Shown here piece after piece: positions 30,045 to 38,849 of a DNA stretch of 64,000 bases. The first letter of the stretch is position 1. Every line of letters begins with the position of its first letter. The notes below the pieces were generated by a model. It was not told the origin of the DNA and did not search any database. It saw only the letters and a list, made by a program, of their open reading frames with translations. The position numbers and the translations under genes are program-made. Origin of the DNA: Streptomyces sp. B1I3 (GTDB taxonomy: Bacteria > Actinomycetota > Actinomycetes > Streptomycetales > Streptomycetaceae); contig NZ_JAUSYD010000001.1 in the NCBI RefSeq assembly GCF_030816615.1, positions 3,286,001 through 3,350,000 of the forward strand. The letters run 5' to 3'.

Positions 30045-30326
30045 TTAGCGGCGCTTCGACTTCCGGTCGTCCTTGACGTGGCCGCGGAAGGTGCGAGTCG
30101 GCGAGAACTCGCCGAGCTTGTGGCCGACCATCGACTCGGTGACGAACACCGGGACGTGGATCTTGCCGTTGTGCACCGCGATGGTGTGACCCAGCATTGC
30201 CGGGACGATCATCGAGCGACGGGACCAGGTCTTGATGACGTTCTTGGTGCCTGCCTCGTTCTGTACGTCCACCTTCTTGATGAGGTGGCCGTCGACGAAG
30301 GGCCCCTTCTTGAGACTGCGCGGCAT
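30045..30326 (-). CDS. rpsS: 30S ribosomal protein S19
   Basis: Predicted 93 residues starting [20 protein letters not shown]. The C-terminal signature [20 protein letters not shown] is present. S19 binds the 30S head with S13. It begins 12 bases after the rplB stop. Confidence 0.98.
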   Translation of the reverse strand: MPRSLKKGPFVDGHLIKKVDVQNEAGTKNVIKTWSRRSMIVPAMLGHTIAVHNGKIHVPVFVTESMVGHKLGEFSPTRTFRGHVKDDRKSKRR

Positions 30327-30338
30327 CTAAACCCGCTC

Positions 30339-31175
30339 CTAGCGCTTCTTGTTCGTCTTGCGGCGGCGGACGATGTACTTGCTCGATGCCTTCTTCGGCG
30401 AGCGAGTACGACCCTCCTTCTGACCCCACGGCGAGACCGGGTGACGTCCACCGGAGGTCTTGCCTTCACCACCACCGTGCGGGTGGTCAACCGGGTTCAT
30501 CGCGACACCGCGGACGGTCGGGCGGACGCCCTTCCAGCGCATGCGGCCGGCCTTGCCCCAGTTGATGTTCGACTGCTCGGCGTTGCCGACCTCGCCGATG
30601 GTGGCGCGGCAGCGGGCGTCGACCAGCCGGATCTCACCGGACGGCATACGAAGGTGGGCCATCGTGCCCTCCTTCGCCAGCAGCTGCACGGAGGCACCCG
30701 CGGAACGGGCGAACTTCGCGCCGCCGCCGGGCCGCAGCTCGATGGCGTGGATGGTCGTACCGACCGGGATGTTGCGCAGCGCCAGGTTGTTGCCCGGCTT
30801 GATGTCTGCGGTCGGACCGTTCTCGACACGGTCACCCTGCGTCAGACCACGGGGGGCGACGATGTAACGCTTCTCGCCGTCCGCGTAGTGCAGCAGCGCG
30901 ATGCGCGCGGTGCGGTTCGGGTCGTACTCGATGTGCGCGACCTTGGCCGGCACGCCGTCCTTGTCGTGACGACGGAAGTCGATCACTCGGTAGGCGCGCT
31001 TGTGGCCACCGCCCTGGTGGCGAACGGTCACACGACCGGCGTTGTTACGGCCGCCCTTGCTGTGCAGGGGGCGGACCAGCGACTTCTCCGGCGTGGACCG
31101 CGTGATCTCGACAAAGTCGGCGACGCTGGAGCCACGACGGCCCGGGGTCGTCGGCTTGTACTTGCGGATACCCAT
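30339..31175 (-). CDS. rplB: 50S ribosomal protein L2
   Basis: Predicted 278 residues, [20 protein letters not shown] onward. The key peptidyl-transferase region is in [20 protein letters not shown], which contains the conserved histidine of L2. The C-terminus is basic. L2 supports subunit joining and the peptidyl-transferase centre. It follows rplW by 38 bases. Confidence 0.98.
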   Translation of the reverse strand: MGIRKYKPTTPGRRGSSVADFVEITRSTPEKSLVRPLHSKGGRNNAGRVTVRHQGGGHKRAYRVIDFRRHDKDGVPAKVAHIEYDPNRTARIALLHYADGEKRYIVAPRGLTQGDRVENGPTADIKPGNNLALRNIPVGTTIHAIELRPGGGAKFARSAGASVQLLAKEGTMAHLRMPSGEIRLVDARCRATIGEVGNAEQSNINWGKAGRMRWKGVRPTVRGVAMNPVDHPHGGGEGKTSGGRHPVSPWGQKEGRTRSPKKASSKYIVRRRKTNKKR

Positions 31176-31213
31176 TTCTCAGTCCTCGTCCGATTCCGGA
31201 CGACTCGACCCCG

Positions 31214-31552
31214 TTAGGAGGTCGGGCCGCCGAAGATGTCGATACGGTCGCCCTCGGCGAGGGTCACGATGGCGCGCTTGGTGTCAGCGCGCTTGCCGAA
31301 GCCGGTCTTGGTGCGCTTGCGCTTGCCCTGCCGGTTGATCGTGTTGACCCCGGTGACCTTGACCGAGAAGACCGCTTCCACGGCCTGCTTGATCTGGGTC
31401 TTGTTGGAGCCGGGCGCGACGATGAACGTGTACTTGTTCTCGTCGAGCAGCGCGTAGCTCTTCTCGGAGACAACCGGCTTGACGAGAACGTCGCGCGGGT
31501 CCGAGTAGGTCTTGCTCGTGATGGTCGAGCTGGTGACGGTCGCCTCACTCAT
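31214..31552 (-). CDS. rplW: 50S ribosomal protein L23
   Basis: Predicted 112 residues with [20 protein letters not shown] and [20 protein letters not shown]23 is the docking site for trigger factor and SRP at the tunnel exit. The first ~20 residues are a Ser/Thr-rich lead typical of streptomycetes. The ATG overlaps the rplD stop as TGATG. Confidence 0.98.
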   Translation of the reverse strand: MSEATVTSSTITSKTYSDPRDVLVKPVVSEKSYALLDENKYTFIVAPGSNKTQIKQAVEAVFSVKVTGVNTINRQGKRKRTKTGFGKRADTKRAIVTLAEGDRIDIFGGPTS

Positions 31553-32202
31553 CAGGCGGCGCTCCCTTCGGTCTCAGCGGTCTGGGGGCCAGACACGAAG
31601 GACTCGAAAGCGGCCTGGGTGAAGACCACGTCGTCAGAGACGATCACGTCGTACGTGTTCAGCTGGCCCGGCTCCAGGATGTGCACCTGGGGCAGGTTGC
31701 GCGCGGACAGCCACGCGGCCTCGTCGGCACGCTCGACGACCAGGAGCAGGTTGCTGCGCTCCGAGATCTTGCCGAGCAGCGTCTTGGCGGCCTTGGTGGA
31801 GATCCCACCCTCGACCACGCCGGTGACGACGTGGATGCGGGAGTGACGCGCCCGGTCCGAGAGGGCACCGCGCAGGGCGGCGGCCTTCATCTTCTTCGGG
31901 GTGCGCTGCGAGTAGTCACGCGGCTGCGGGCCGTGGACGACGCCACCGCCGGCGAACTGCGGCGCACGGGTCGAACCCTGGCGCGCGCGGCCGGTGCCCT
32001 TCTGGCGGTACGGCTTGCGCCCACCACCACGGACTTCGCCGCGGGTCTTGGTCTTGTGCGTGCCCTGACGGGCAGCAGCCAGCTGTGCGACGACGACCTG
32101 GTGGATCAGCGGAACGCTGGTCTTCGCGTCGAAGATCTCCGCGGGGAGCTCGACGGTACCGGCCTTGTCGCCTGCCGGCGAAAGGATGTCAATGGTGCTC
32201 AT
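31552..32202 (-). CDS. rplD: 50S ribosomal protein L4
   Basis: Predicted 216 residues from [20 protein letters not shown]. The loop entering the peptide tunnel ([20 protein letters not shown]) is intact. In E. coli L4 represses the S10 operon through its leader; whether that occurs here is unknown, but the rpsJ leader is long. The start is four bases after rplC; the longer frame is unconserved. Confidence 0.98.
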   Translation of the reverse strand: MSTIDILSPAGDKAGTVELPAEIFDAKTSVPLIHQVVVAQLAAARQGTHKTKTRGEVRGGGRKPYRQKGTGRARQGSTRAPQFAGGGVVHGPQPRDYSQRTPKKMKAAALRGALSDRARHSRIHVVTGVVEGGISTKAAKTLLGKISERSNLLLVVERADEAAWLSARNLPQVHILEPGQLNTYDVIVSDDVVFTQAAFESFVSGPQTAETEGSAA

Positions 32203-32206
32203 TACC

Positions 32207-32851
32207 TCAAGCCCCCTTGGCCGCGGTACGGACCAGGACGAGGCCGCCGTTCGGACCGGGGACCGCGCCCTTGATGAGCAGCAGACCCTTCTCCGCGTCA
32301 ACCGCGTGGATGGTCAGGTTCTGGGTGGTGACGCGCTCGTTGCCCATCCGGCCGGCCATGCGCATGCCCTTGAAGACACGCCCAGGGGTGGCGCAGCCAC
32401 CGATCGAACCGGGGGAGCGGTGCTTGCGCTGGACGCCGTGACCGGCGCCGAGGCCCTTGAAGTTGTGACGCTTCATGACACCGGCGAAGCCCTTGCCCTT
32501 GCTGTTGCCCGTGACGTCAACCTTGACGCCGGACTCGAACACCTCGGCAGTGACCTCCTGGCCCAGCGTGTACTCGCTGGCGTCAGGGGTGCGGAGCTCC
32601 ACCAGGTGGCGGCGCGGGGTGACGTCGGCCTTGGCGAAGTGACCCTTGAGGGGCTTGTTCACCTTGCGCGGGTCGATCTCGCCGAAGGCGATCTGGACCG
32701 ACTCGTAGCCGTCGCTGTCGTTGGTGCGGACCTGGGTGACGACACAGGGCCCGGCCTTGACGACGGTCACCGGGACAACCCGGTTGTTCTCGTCCCAGAC
32801 CTGGGTCATGCCGAGCTTCTCGCCCAGGACGCCCTTAATGTTCTTTGCCAT
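32207..32851 (-). CDS. rplC: 50S ribosomal protein L3
   Basis: Predicted 214 residues from [20 protein letters not shown]. The central extension near the peptidyl-transferase centre ([20 protein letters not shown]) includes the glutamine that PrmB methylates in E. coli. It is 13 bases after rpsJ. Confidence 0.98.
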   Translation of the reverse strand: MAKNIKGVLGEKLGMTQVWDENNRVVPVTVVKAGPCVVTQVRTNDSDGYESVQIAFGEIDPRKVNKPLKGHFAKADVTPRRHLVELRTPDASEYTLGQEVTAEVFESGVKVDVTGNSKGKGFAGVMKRHNFKGLGAGHGVQRKHRSPGSIGGCATPGRVFKGMRMAGRMGNERVTTQNLTIHAVDAEKGLLLIKGAVPGPNGGLVLVRTAAKGA

Positions 32852-32864
32852 CTCGCGCGTCACC

Positions 32865-33173
32865 TCAGAGCTTGATCTCGATGTCGACGCCTGCCGGCAG
32901 GTCGAGGCGCATGAGCGAGTCAACCGTCTTCGGCGTGGGGTCGAGGATGTCGATGAGGCGCTTGTGCGTGCGCATCTCGAAGTGCTCGCGCGAGTCCTTG
33001 TACTTGTGCGGCGACTTGATGACGCAGTACACGTTCTTCTCAGTGGGCAGCGGCACCGGGCCTGCGACCGACGCACCAGTGCGGGTCACCGTCTCGACGA
33101 TCTTCTTCGCCGAGGAGTCGATGACCTCGTGGTCGTAGGCCTTGAGCCGGATGCGGATCTTCTGTCCCGCCAT
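32865..33173 (-). CDS. rpsJ: 30S ribosomal protein S10
   Basis: Predicted 102 residues, [20 protein letters not shown] onward, with [21 protein letters not shown]10 also works as NusE in antitermination complexes. It is the first gene of the S10-spc run, with a long leader of about 370 bases upstream that carries a promoter and hairpins. Confidence 0.98.
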   Translation of the reverse strand: MAGQKIRIRLKAYDHEVIDSSAKKIVETVTRTGASVAGPVPLPTEKNVYCVIKSPHKYKDSREHFEMRTHKRLIDILDPTPKTVDSLMRLDLPAGVDIEIKL

Positions 33174-33236
33174 GGCTACTAGTAGTCCTGTCTCTCAATC
33201 ACGCTCTGGCTCCCGGGAGTTCTCTTAACTTCACCT

Positions 33237-33261
33237 CCGACCCACGCGGTCGGGCGTGTCG
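33237..33261 (-). promoter_or_regulatory. leader hairpin motif shared with rpsL, rpsJ copy
   Basis: On the minus strand CCGACC, loop GCGTG, then GGTCGG forms a six-base stem. It sits within a 25-base block that is identical, except for one base, to the block at 46957-46981 in the rpsL leader. It ends 64 bases before the rpsJ start codon. Confidence 0.75.
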
Positions 33262-33371
33262 CATCCCCTCTACGAAGAAGTCCCGAAGGAATTCCCAACC
33301 AAGGGGGTGCGGGCCGAAACCGCGCTGTGCTCACTCAAGAGCGTCGGGGGTGAAACCCCACCGGGTGCCTG

Positions 33372-33388
33372 GTCAGTGCCCCACTGAC
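33372..33388 (-). promoter_or_regulatory. small perfect hairpin in the rpsJ leader
   Basis: GTCAGTG (33372-33378) and CACTGAC (33382-33388) form a seven-base stem with a three-base loop. Close by, GGGG/CCCC arms (about 33346-33359) may form another. The 33174-33671 gap otherwise holds no gene. Confidence 0.45.
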
Positions 33389-33479
33389 GCTTCCCGAAAG
33401 ATTCCCGTACGTCCGGCCCTAGGGGCCGACGAGTACTGTGGGACTCGCTTCCGGTCCTCCCGGCGGGAGGCGCGCAGCA

Positions 33480-33510
33480 TTGACACTCAACCGAGCAACC
33501 TGGCTAGTGT
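33480..33510 (+). promoter_or_regulatory. possible promoter toward the acetyltransferase gene
   Basis: TTGACA (33480-33485) and TAGTGT (33505-33510) read on the plus strand match consensus well, but the 19-base spacing is long. They would start transcription about 155 bases before the GNAT gene. Confidence 0.3.
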
Positions 33511-33547
33511 GCCACACGGCTCCACGGCCTGGCCAATCGGGTCGAAG

Positions 33548-33575
33548 ATCTTACCCCTGACGAGGGACCGGTCAA
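33548..33575 (-). promoter_or_regulatory. rpsJ (S10 operon) promoter
   Basis: On the minus strand TTGACC (33575-33570) and TAAGAT (33553-33548) are 16 bases apart, a strong match to the housekeeping sigma pattern. The predicted start near 33541 leaves a leader of about 368 bases before rpsJ. Confidence 0.65.
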
Positions 33576-33671
33576 ACACGGGCGCCCTTCGCCGGCACGC
33601 GCCCGTCGAGCCGGTACGACGGCACACGGGCTCCCCGCGGGCCCCGGAAGATCGCCTGGAAGAATCCGGCC

Positions 33672-34136
33672 ATGTCTCCCACGCACACCGTCGCGGGCCT
33701 GGGCCTGCGGCCGGCCGCGCCCGAGGACCTCGAGGTCATGACCGAGTTGCGCGCCCTCGTGATGCGCCCCGACCTGGAACGCCTGGGCCGGTACGACGAG
33801 CACCGGGTCCGGCAGCGCCTGAGGGACGCCTACGCACCCGAGCACACCACGATCGTGGAGGAGGCGGACGGAACCCTGGCGGGATGCGTCACCCTTCGCC
33901 CCTCCGGGGACTGCTGGTGGCTGGAGAACTTCTACCTCGCCCCGGGACTCCACGGCGCGGGCATCGGCACGGCGGTCCTGCGGACCCTCCTGGCCCGTGC
34001 GGACGCCGAGGGCGTGCAGGTCCGCCTCCAGGTACTCCAGGGCAGCTCCGCCCGCCGGCTGTACGAACGCCACGGCTTCATCCGGGAACGCGAGGACCCT
34101 GTCGACGTGTACATGGTGCGCGCGCCCGTCGGCTGA
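33672..34136 (+). CDS. GNAT family N-acetyltransferase
   Basis: Predicted 154 residues. The GNAT fold is clear: LRPAAPEDLEVMTEL at the N-terminus, FYLAPGLHGAGIGTAVLRTL as the acetyl-CoA loop (the usual R/Q-x-x-G-x-G/A appears as HGAGIG), and SARRLYERHGFIREREDPVD near the end. The acceptor substrate cannot be read from sequence. It is divergent from rpsJ and followed by a TetR-type regulator, with a gap that makes co-transcription uncertain. Confidence 0.88.
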   Translation: MSPTHTVAGLGLRPAAPEDLEVMTELRALVMRPDLERLGRYDEHRVRQRLRDAYAPEHTTIVEEADGTLAGCVTLRPSGDCWWLENFYLAPGLHGAGIGTAVLRTLLARADAEGVQVRLQVLQGSSARRLYERHGFIREREDPVDVYMVRAPVG

Positions 34137-34389
34137 GCCGTCCCCGGCCCGGACGGTCGGCGGCGAAGCGGTGCCCGGCCCTCGCGGCCCGCGCGGGCGG
34201 CCGGCCCCGGGTCGAGGGGCTCACACCGGCACGACCCCCGTTCCCTCCACAGGGGGTGGAGCGCGGTGGCGGCGCGAGTCTTGGCCGCACGTCCACCGCT
34301 CTGACATCATGAGCAACCGGAACGCTGCTCCGTTATCGATGAGGAGCGGCGCTCCCCCCAGCAGGCCCGGCAGCGGAGGGAATGGCGCG

Positions 34390-34983
34390 GTGAAGGAGAG
34401 CGACGAGGGCGCGGAGCCGGCAGCGGGCCGGCCCAAGCGGGCGGATGCCCGGCGCAACCAGGAGTCCCTGCTCGACGCGGCCGCGTCGGTCTTCGTGGCG
34501 TCCGGCGTGGAAGCTCCGGTACGCGACATCGCCGCCGCGGCGGGCGTGGGGATGGGCACGATCTACCGCCACTTCCCGACGCGGGCGGACCTCATCGTCG
34601 CCGTCTACCGGCACCAGATCAACGCCTGCGCCGAGGCCGGGCCCGCCCTGCTGGCGACCAGCGCGACCCCGCACGCGGCACTGGGCAGGTGGATCGGCCT
34701 CTTCGTCGACTTCCTGGTCACCAAGCACGGTCTCGCCGGGGTGCTGCGGCCCGACAGCCCCGGCTTCGAGGCGTTGCACTCCTCGTTCCTCGACCGCCTC
34801 GTGCCCGTGTGCACCCAACTCCTCGACGCCGCCGTCGCATCCGGCGAGATCCGCCCCGGCCCGACGGCCTACGAGCTCATGCGCGGCGTCGGGAACCTCT
34901 GCATCGGCGCGGAGAACGATGCGCGATACGACGCACGCCGGCTGGTCGAACTCCTCATCGAGGGACTGCGCGGGCCGCACTGA
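34390..34983 (+). CDS. TetR/AcrR family regulator
   Basis: Predicted 197 residues. The N-terminal helix-turn-helix is plain: ARRNQESLLDAAASVFVASG, VRDIAAAAGVGMGTIYRHFP, then TRADLIVAVYRHQ. The ligand domain follows, of the SbtR/TetR_C_33-like kind. I start at the GTG at 34390 because AGCGGAGGG lies about ten bases upstream; ATGs at 34309 and 34339 would add a Ser/Pro-rich head. The target genes are unknown. No palindrome typical of its own operator stands out just upstream. Confidence 0.85.
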   Translation: MKESDEGAEPAAGRPKRADARRNQESLLDAAASVFVASGVEAPVRDIAAAAGVGMGTIYRHFPTRADLIVAVYRHQINACAEAGPALLATSATPHAALGRWIGLFVDFLVTKHGLAGVLRPDSPGFEALHSSFLDRLVPVCTQLLDAAVASGEIRPGPTAYELMRGVGNLCIGAENDARYDARRLVELLIEGLRGPH

Positions 34984-35041
34984 ACGCACGGAGGGCTCGT
35001 CCCTGCGCGCCGAGGACCACCTGATCCGCGAGCGAACCCGC

Positions 35042-35080
35042 GGAGGCCCCTGGCCCGGGTGGGCCGGGCCAGGGACCTCC
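35042..35080. terminator. bidirectional terminator between the TetR and DUF397 genes
   Basis: GGAGG then CCCTGGCCCGG (35042-35058 region) pairs with CCGGGCCAGGG and CCTCC (to 35080), interrupted by one C/A mismatch, around a four- to five-base loop. The flanking genes converge here. Confidence 0.75.
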
Positions 35081-35100
35081 GTCGGCTTCGCCCGGCGGGC

Positions 35101-35307
35101 TCAGCCGCCGGCCGTGTGCGCCACGAAGTCCGCCCACACGTCGGCCGTGAAGCCGAGCTGCGGGCCCGGCAGGCTCTTCGAGTCGCGCACGTGCACCGCG
35201 CCTCCGGCCGCCGCGACCTCGACGCAGTCGGGGCCGTCGTTGCTGCTGTAGCTGCTCTTGCACCACGTCAGCGCGGAGTCATCTCCGGTAGTGGGCTTGA
35301 GGCTCAT
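35101..35307 (-). CDS. DUF397 protein
   Basis: Predicted 68 residues with all the family marks: TWCKSSYSSNDGPDCVEVA, VHVRDSKSLPGPQLGF and WADFV. DUF397 proteins accompany XRE/DUF5753 regulators in Streptomyces (WhiJ-type sets) and are thought to act with them in developmental control. The start overlaps the stop of the XRE gene by four bases (ATGA), so the pair is translationally coupled. Confidence 0.93.
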   Translation of the reverse strand: MSLKPTTGDDSALTWCKSSYSSNDGPDCVEVAAAGGAVHVRDSKSLPGPQLGFTADVWADFVAHTAGG

Positions 35308-36188
35308 GTCTCCCCTCGCACTTTCTCGATGAAGGCCAAGGATTCGCGCGGTGTGAGCGCCTGGGCCCGGATCATGCCATACCGCATCTCAAGGATCTGG
35401 ACCTCCCTGGGATCAGAAATCAGACGACTGGTGAGCTGCGCTTCCGAGTAGCCCACCGTCGTACCGTCCTTGATCTTCAGCACCCGCAGCTCCCCGGCCA
35501 TTCCGGCGTGCTCTTCGCGGTCTGTCGGCATCACCTGGATCTCCACATGCCTCAACTGCCCAACGCTCAACAGGCGTTCGAGTTGACGTCGGAGCACCAT
35601 CCGGCCGCCGATCGGTCGCCGAAGTGTCACCTCTTCCAGGACGAACGTGAGCAGCGGGGCGGGCCGGCGGTCGTAGATCCCCTGCCTGGCCATGCGAGCG
35701 GCGACATGGCTGTCGATCTCGTCCTCGCCGTACGCCGGACGACGCATGGAGAACAAAGCTCGCGCGTACTCCTCCGTCTGCAGCAACCCATGCATGTTGT
35801 GGTTGCTGTACGCACCCAGTTCGACCGCGTCGCCTTCCAACCGCGCCAGATCCCGCACCTTCTTCGGGTACCGGGCCTCCGCGACATCCCCGTGCATCGC
35901 GGCGATCTTCCCGCCCGCCTCCAAGACGCGGTCCGCGTTGTCCAGGAACTCGGGCTTCGGGGCTCGCCTGCCGCGCTCGACGCAGGACACCATCTCCTCG
36001 CTGTACCCGATGGCCGCGCCCAGCTCCGACTGCCGCAGGCCTGCGGCTTCCCGCCAGAGCTTGATCTGCCGGCCGACCGCTTTCATCACCGCGCCGGAGT
36101 CGTCCTCCGGACCGGCGCCCCATCGCGAACCTTCCGCGCCGTCCGTCGTACGGTCCGCCGGTCCCACGCCGCCGATGTCCCCGCCCAT
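35304..36188 (-). CDS. XRE-family regulator with DUF5753 domain
   Basis: Predicted 294 residues. The helix-turn-helix is at about residues 38-92 (VGRQIKLWREAAGLRQSELG, IGYSEEMVSCVERGRRAP). The rest is the DUF5753 domain, with YSNHNMHGLLQTEEYARALF and IQVMPTDREEHAGMAG. It belongs to the large WhiJ-like set of Streptomyces. A partner DUF397 gene overlaps it, and a divergent ATPase-like gene starts about 157 bases away, which is the usual three-gene arrangement. The first ~35 residues are a variable Gly/Asp-rich lead, so a start nearer the VMKAVGRQ segment is possible. Confidence 0.92.
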   Translation of the reverse strand: MGGDIGGVGPADRTTDGAEGSRWGAGPEDDSGAVMKAVGRQIKLWREAAGLRQSELGAAIGYSEEMVSCVERGRRAPKPEFLDNADRVLEAGGKIAAMHGDVAEARYPKKVRDLARLEGDAVELGAYSNHNMHGLLQTEEYARALFSMRRPAYGEDEIDSHVAARMARQGIYDRRPAPLLTFVLEEVTLRRPIGGRMVLRRQLERLLSVGQLRHVEIQVMPTDREEHAGMAGELRVLKIKDGTTVGYSEAQLTSRLISDPREVQILEMRYGMIRAQALTPRESLAFIEKVRGET

Positions 36189-36344
36189 GCCCGCCCACCT
36201 CCGTCGTGCCCGTGTCCAACGGCGCCCGATGCCGGCGCGTCACGGCGTACGGGCCGGACCGCCGGCGACCACAGCCGGACAAGAGCTCTCGGCACGGGCG
36301 TCACACCTTCCGACAGTAGGCACCGAGCGACCACGGTGAGTGAC

Positions 36345-36773
36345 ATGGACCAGAAAATCACCCGTCCCGGGCCTGTCGTTCCCACCCGGCAGTTCACCGT
36401 TCTGCTGTCGCCGACCCGCCGTGCGGCCCGACTCGCCCGCCTGCTGGCCGTCGCGCATCTGTGCTCATGGGGGCTGCCGTCGGAGAGAGCCGCTCACATC
36501 GTCGCCGAGCTGGCCGGCAACGCGGTGCTGCACGGCCGCGTACCGGGACGGGACTTCCGGTTGGACCTCGGCGTCCGGGGCGGGCTCCTACGGATCGAAG
36601 TCACCGACACGCGGAGCGAGCGACGGCCGCCCGAGGCTGTGACCGTCCCGGATCGTGACGCGGAGTCCGGACGCGGCCTGCTGATCGTCGAAGCGCTCGC
36701 CGACCGCTGGGGCGTCGCCCTCGGGCCCGTACCGCGCAAGACGATCTGGGCGGAGATCGACCTCCTACCGTGA
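36345..36773 (+). CDS. RsbW-like ATP-binding regulator (HATPase_c)
   Basis: Predicted 142 residues. The N box HIVAELAGNAVLHG, the G1 box RIEVTDTRS and the G2-like GRGLLIVEALADRWGV mark a GHKL ATPase of the anti-sigma/serine kinase type. Such stand-alone proteins occur beside XRE/DUF397 pairs in Streptomyces. It is divergent from the XRE gene. A GTG at 36336, three codons upstream, is an equally possible start; no strong ribosome-binding site decides it. The partner sigma or regulator is unknown. Confidence 0.88.
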   Translation: MDQKITRPGPVVPTRQFTVLLSPTRRAARLARLLAVAHLCSWGLPSERAAHIVAELAGNAVLHGRVPGRDFRLDLGVRGGLLRIEVTDTRSERRPPEAVTVPDRDAESGRGLLIVEALADRWGVALGPVPRKTIWAEIDLLP

Positions 36774-36916
36774 CCGCTCCACCGGGTCGCGGGAATCCAC
36801 GACCCGGTGATCCGCGACGCGGCGGCCCACGACGTAAAAGGCTTTGAAGAACCAGGGAAATCACCCTCCCCACCCCAACCCGACCCCACCCTCACCCCCG
36901 TCACTCGCGCGGGTGA

Positions 36917-36961
36917 CATATGGCAACTGAGCTGGATTTGGGGTGGGTTGCCAGGCATATG
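36917..36961. promoter_or_regulatory. imperfect inverted repeat upstream of the HTH gene
   Basis: CATATGGCAAC (36917-36927) is mirrored by GTTGCC then CATATG (36947-36961) with three extra bases in the right arm. The 36774-37054 gap has no gene. The dyad lies about 95 bases before the 37055 gene and could be its operator. Confidence 0.45.
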
Positions 36962-37054
36962 CTCGCCGCGACAACCACAGACATGCGACGGCCCCCGGCC
37001 GGGACTGCGAATCCCGATCGAGGGCCTGACCACCGAGGAAGTAGGAGCTTCCCG

Positions 37055-38041
37055 ATGGATACCCAGCAGGTTAGCGCGCCCCCGTGCGCCCCGTCCCCCG
37101 CATCCGGGGGCTTCACGCCGTCGTCCGGCGTCATCCACAGCAACGTCCGGCACGCGGCGGGCTTCACCGTCATCGGCAATCACCTCAGCCGGCACCGAGC
37201 ACTGTCGCTGGTCGCCATCGGGCTGGCCGTGCACATCCAGTCGCTGCCCGCCGGAGCCAAGATCGGCATCAAGGTGCTCGCCGGCCGGTTCCCGGAGAGC
37301 GAGACCCGTATCGCCGCCGCCCTGCGGGAGCTGGAGGCCACCGGTTATCTGCACCGCAGCCGGGTACGCCTCCCCGACGGCCGCATCGTCACCCGTACCG
37401 TCTCGTGCAACCAGCCCGGCTCCGAGGCGCCCGCACTCGCGATCCCCCGGCAGCGGACCGGGCGCTCCGCAGCGCCTGCACCCGCGCCCCAGCCGCCACC
37501 TGCCCCCGCGCCCGCCCCGGCGGCTGAAGCCGCACCACGGCCCGCGCCCCGGCAGCACGCCCACTCCGCGCCGGTGCCGCCGCCGGCGCCCGTCCACGTA
37601 CCTTCCCCCACCACGCGCACGGCACCGCCTCCTCCGCTCCCGCAGCCCCGGGCCGCAACCCCGGAGCTGCACCGGGCCGCCGCCGCGCTCCTCGCCGACC
37701 TGCGACGTCACGCACCGCAGCTGGCCCTGTCCGAGCGGGACGTGGCGGCCCTCGTCCCCGGTGTCGCCACATGGCTCGAACGCGACGCCCATCCGGACAC
37801 CGTCCGCCGGGCCCTCACCACCGACCTGCCCGTCCCCCTGAAGCACCCCGCCAAGCTCCTGCGGCACCGCATCACCACGCTTCTGCCGCCACCGCTGCCC
37901 GGAACCCAGGAGCTCGCGCCCCTGCGCCGCGGGGTCGTCGTCATCCCGCTCCAGAACTGCGACACCTGCGACCGCGCCTTCCGCTCCCGCCACCCGGGCC
38001 ACTGCCGCGGCTGCGAGGCCCACCTCCACGCCGCCGCCTGA
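37055..38041 (+). CDS. HTH protein with Pro-rich linker and C-terminal CxxC pairs
   Basis: Predicted 328 residues. The N-terminal ~120 residues form a winged-helix-like DNA-binding region (LAVHIQSLPAGAKIGIKVLA, ETRIAAALRELEATGYLHRS) like that of replication-associated or GntR-type proteins. An Ala/Pro linker of about 75 residues follows. The C-terminal part is helical (LADLRRHAPQLALSERDVAA) and ends with CDTC and CRGC pairs that could bind zinc. The start at 37055 has AGGAG eight bases upstream. This architecture is frequent in Streptomyces, but I know no function for it. Confidence 0.85.
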   Translation: MDTQQVSAPPCAPSPASGGFTPSSGVIHSNVRHAAGFTVIGNHLSRHRALSLVAIGLAVHIQSLPAGAKIGIKVLAGRFPESETRIAAALRELEATGYLHRSRVRLPDGRIVTRTVSCNQPGSEAPALAIPRQRTGRSAAPAPAPQPPPAPAPAPAAEAAPRPAPRQHAHSAPVPPPAPVHVPSPTTRTAPPPPLPQPRAATPELHRAAAALLADLRRHAPQLALSERDVAALVPGVATWLERDAHPDTVRRALTTDLPVPLKHPAKLLRHRITTLLPPPLPGTQELAPLRRGVVVIPLQNCDTCDRAFRSRHPGHCRGCEAHLHAAA

Positions 38042-38151
38042 GACCCGAGGTGTCGCGCCACGTCTCCCGGAAACCGGCACACCGTCGCGTGGTCCGTGTC
38101 GCCCGGATGCACCGCACCTGTGGTGGGCGGGCCCGATCTCGCCGAGCGTAA

Positions 38152-38183
38152 GGGAGTACCTGTGGGTACCCGCAGGTACTCCC
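38152..38183. promoter_or_regulatory. 32-base near-perfect palindrome (probable operator)
   Basis: GGGAGTACCTG (38152-38162) is mirrored by CAGGTACTCCC (38173-38183), with GGGTACCC at the centre. Only one pair (T38163/G38172) is mismatched. It ends 16 bases before the ATG at 38200, so a bound protein would cover the promoter or leader. Confidence 0.8.
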
Positions 38184-38199
38184 GTACAGAGGAGCGACG

Positions 38200-38778
38200 A
38201 TGTCGGAACGCAACACGGTGATCCGCAGCATCCACGATCTCGGTCTGGCCGCCTGGTTCGGCGGCTCGCTGATGGGAGCCGTGGGAGTGAACGGCGCGGC
38301 CATGAGCGAGGGCGTCAGCGAGACGGACCAGGGCAGGATCGCCAGTGCCGGCTGGGCGAAGTGGACGCCGGTGAACGCCGTGGCCATCGGGCTGCACCTG
38401 ATGGGCGGCACCGGTCTGCTGTCCGCCAACGCGGCCCGCGTTCACACCCAGCAGGGCGTGGCGGCCTCGACGCTGGCGAAGGCCCTGCTGACCGGCGCGG
38501 CACTGGCGGCCACCGCCTACAGCCGGGTCCTGGGCAAGAAGGTGGAGCTGGCGAGCTCCAACGACCCCGAGGACCTCGACAAGGCCGCTCACCACCCCGT
38601 GGACCTGCACCAGGCCCGCAAGCACCTGACGATCATGCAGTGGACGATCCCCGCCCTCACCGGCGCCGTGGTGGTGCTCAACGCGCTGCACGGGGAGCAG
38701 CAGCGGCCCCTCCAGCAGAAGGTCGGCATGCTCCAGCGGGCGGCGACCCAGGTGCATGTGCCCTACCTCAACCACTGA
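38200..38778 (+). CDS. small multi-helix membrane protein
   Basis: Predicted 192 residues with three to four hydrophobic stretches (LGLAAWFGGSLMGAVGV, AVAIGLHLMGGTGLL, TLAKALLTGAALAATAYS, WTIPALTGAVVVLNAL). GAGGAG lies six bases before the ATG. It belongs to a Streptomyces family I cannot name, and I find no catalytic motif. A long palindrome immediately upstream suggests tight repression by a dimeric regulator. The following gene converges on it across a terminator. Confidence 0.8.
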   Translation: MSERNTVIRSIHDLGLAAWFGGSLMGAVGVNGAAMSEGVSETDQGRIASAGWAKWTPVNAVAIGLHLMGGTGLLSANAARVHTQQGVAASTLAKALLTGAALAATAYSRVLGKKVELASSNDPEDLDKAAHHPVDLHQARKHLTIMQWTIPALTGAVVVLNALHGEQQRPLQQKVGMLQRAATQVHVPYLNH

Positions 38779-38801
38779 TCCCCGCCCGGCGGGAGGCAGG
38801 A

Positions 38802-38832
38802 CCCCGGCCCGTCACCGAGCGACGGGCCGGGG
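38802..38832. terminator. bidirectional terminator
   Basis: CCCCGGCCCGTC (38802-38813) pairs perfectly with GACGGGCCGGGG (38821-38832) around a seven-base loop, between convergent genes. Confidence 0.8.
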
Positions 38833-38849
38833 ACCGTCCCCGCCCCACC

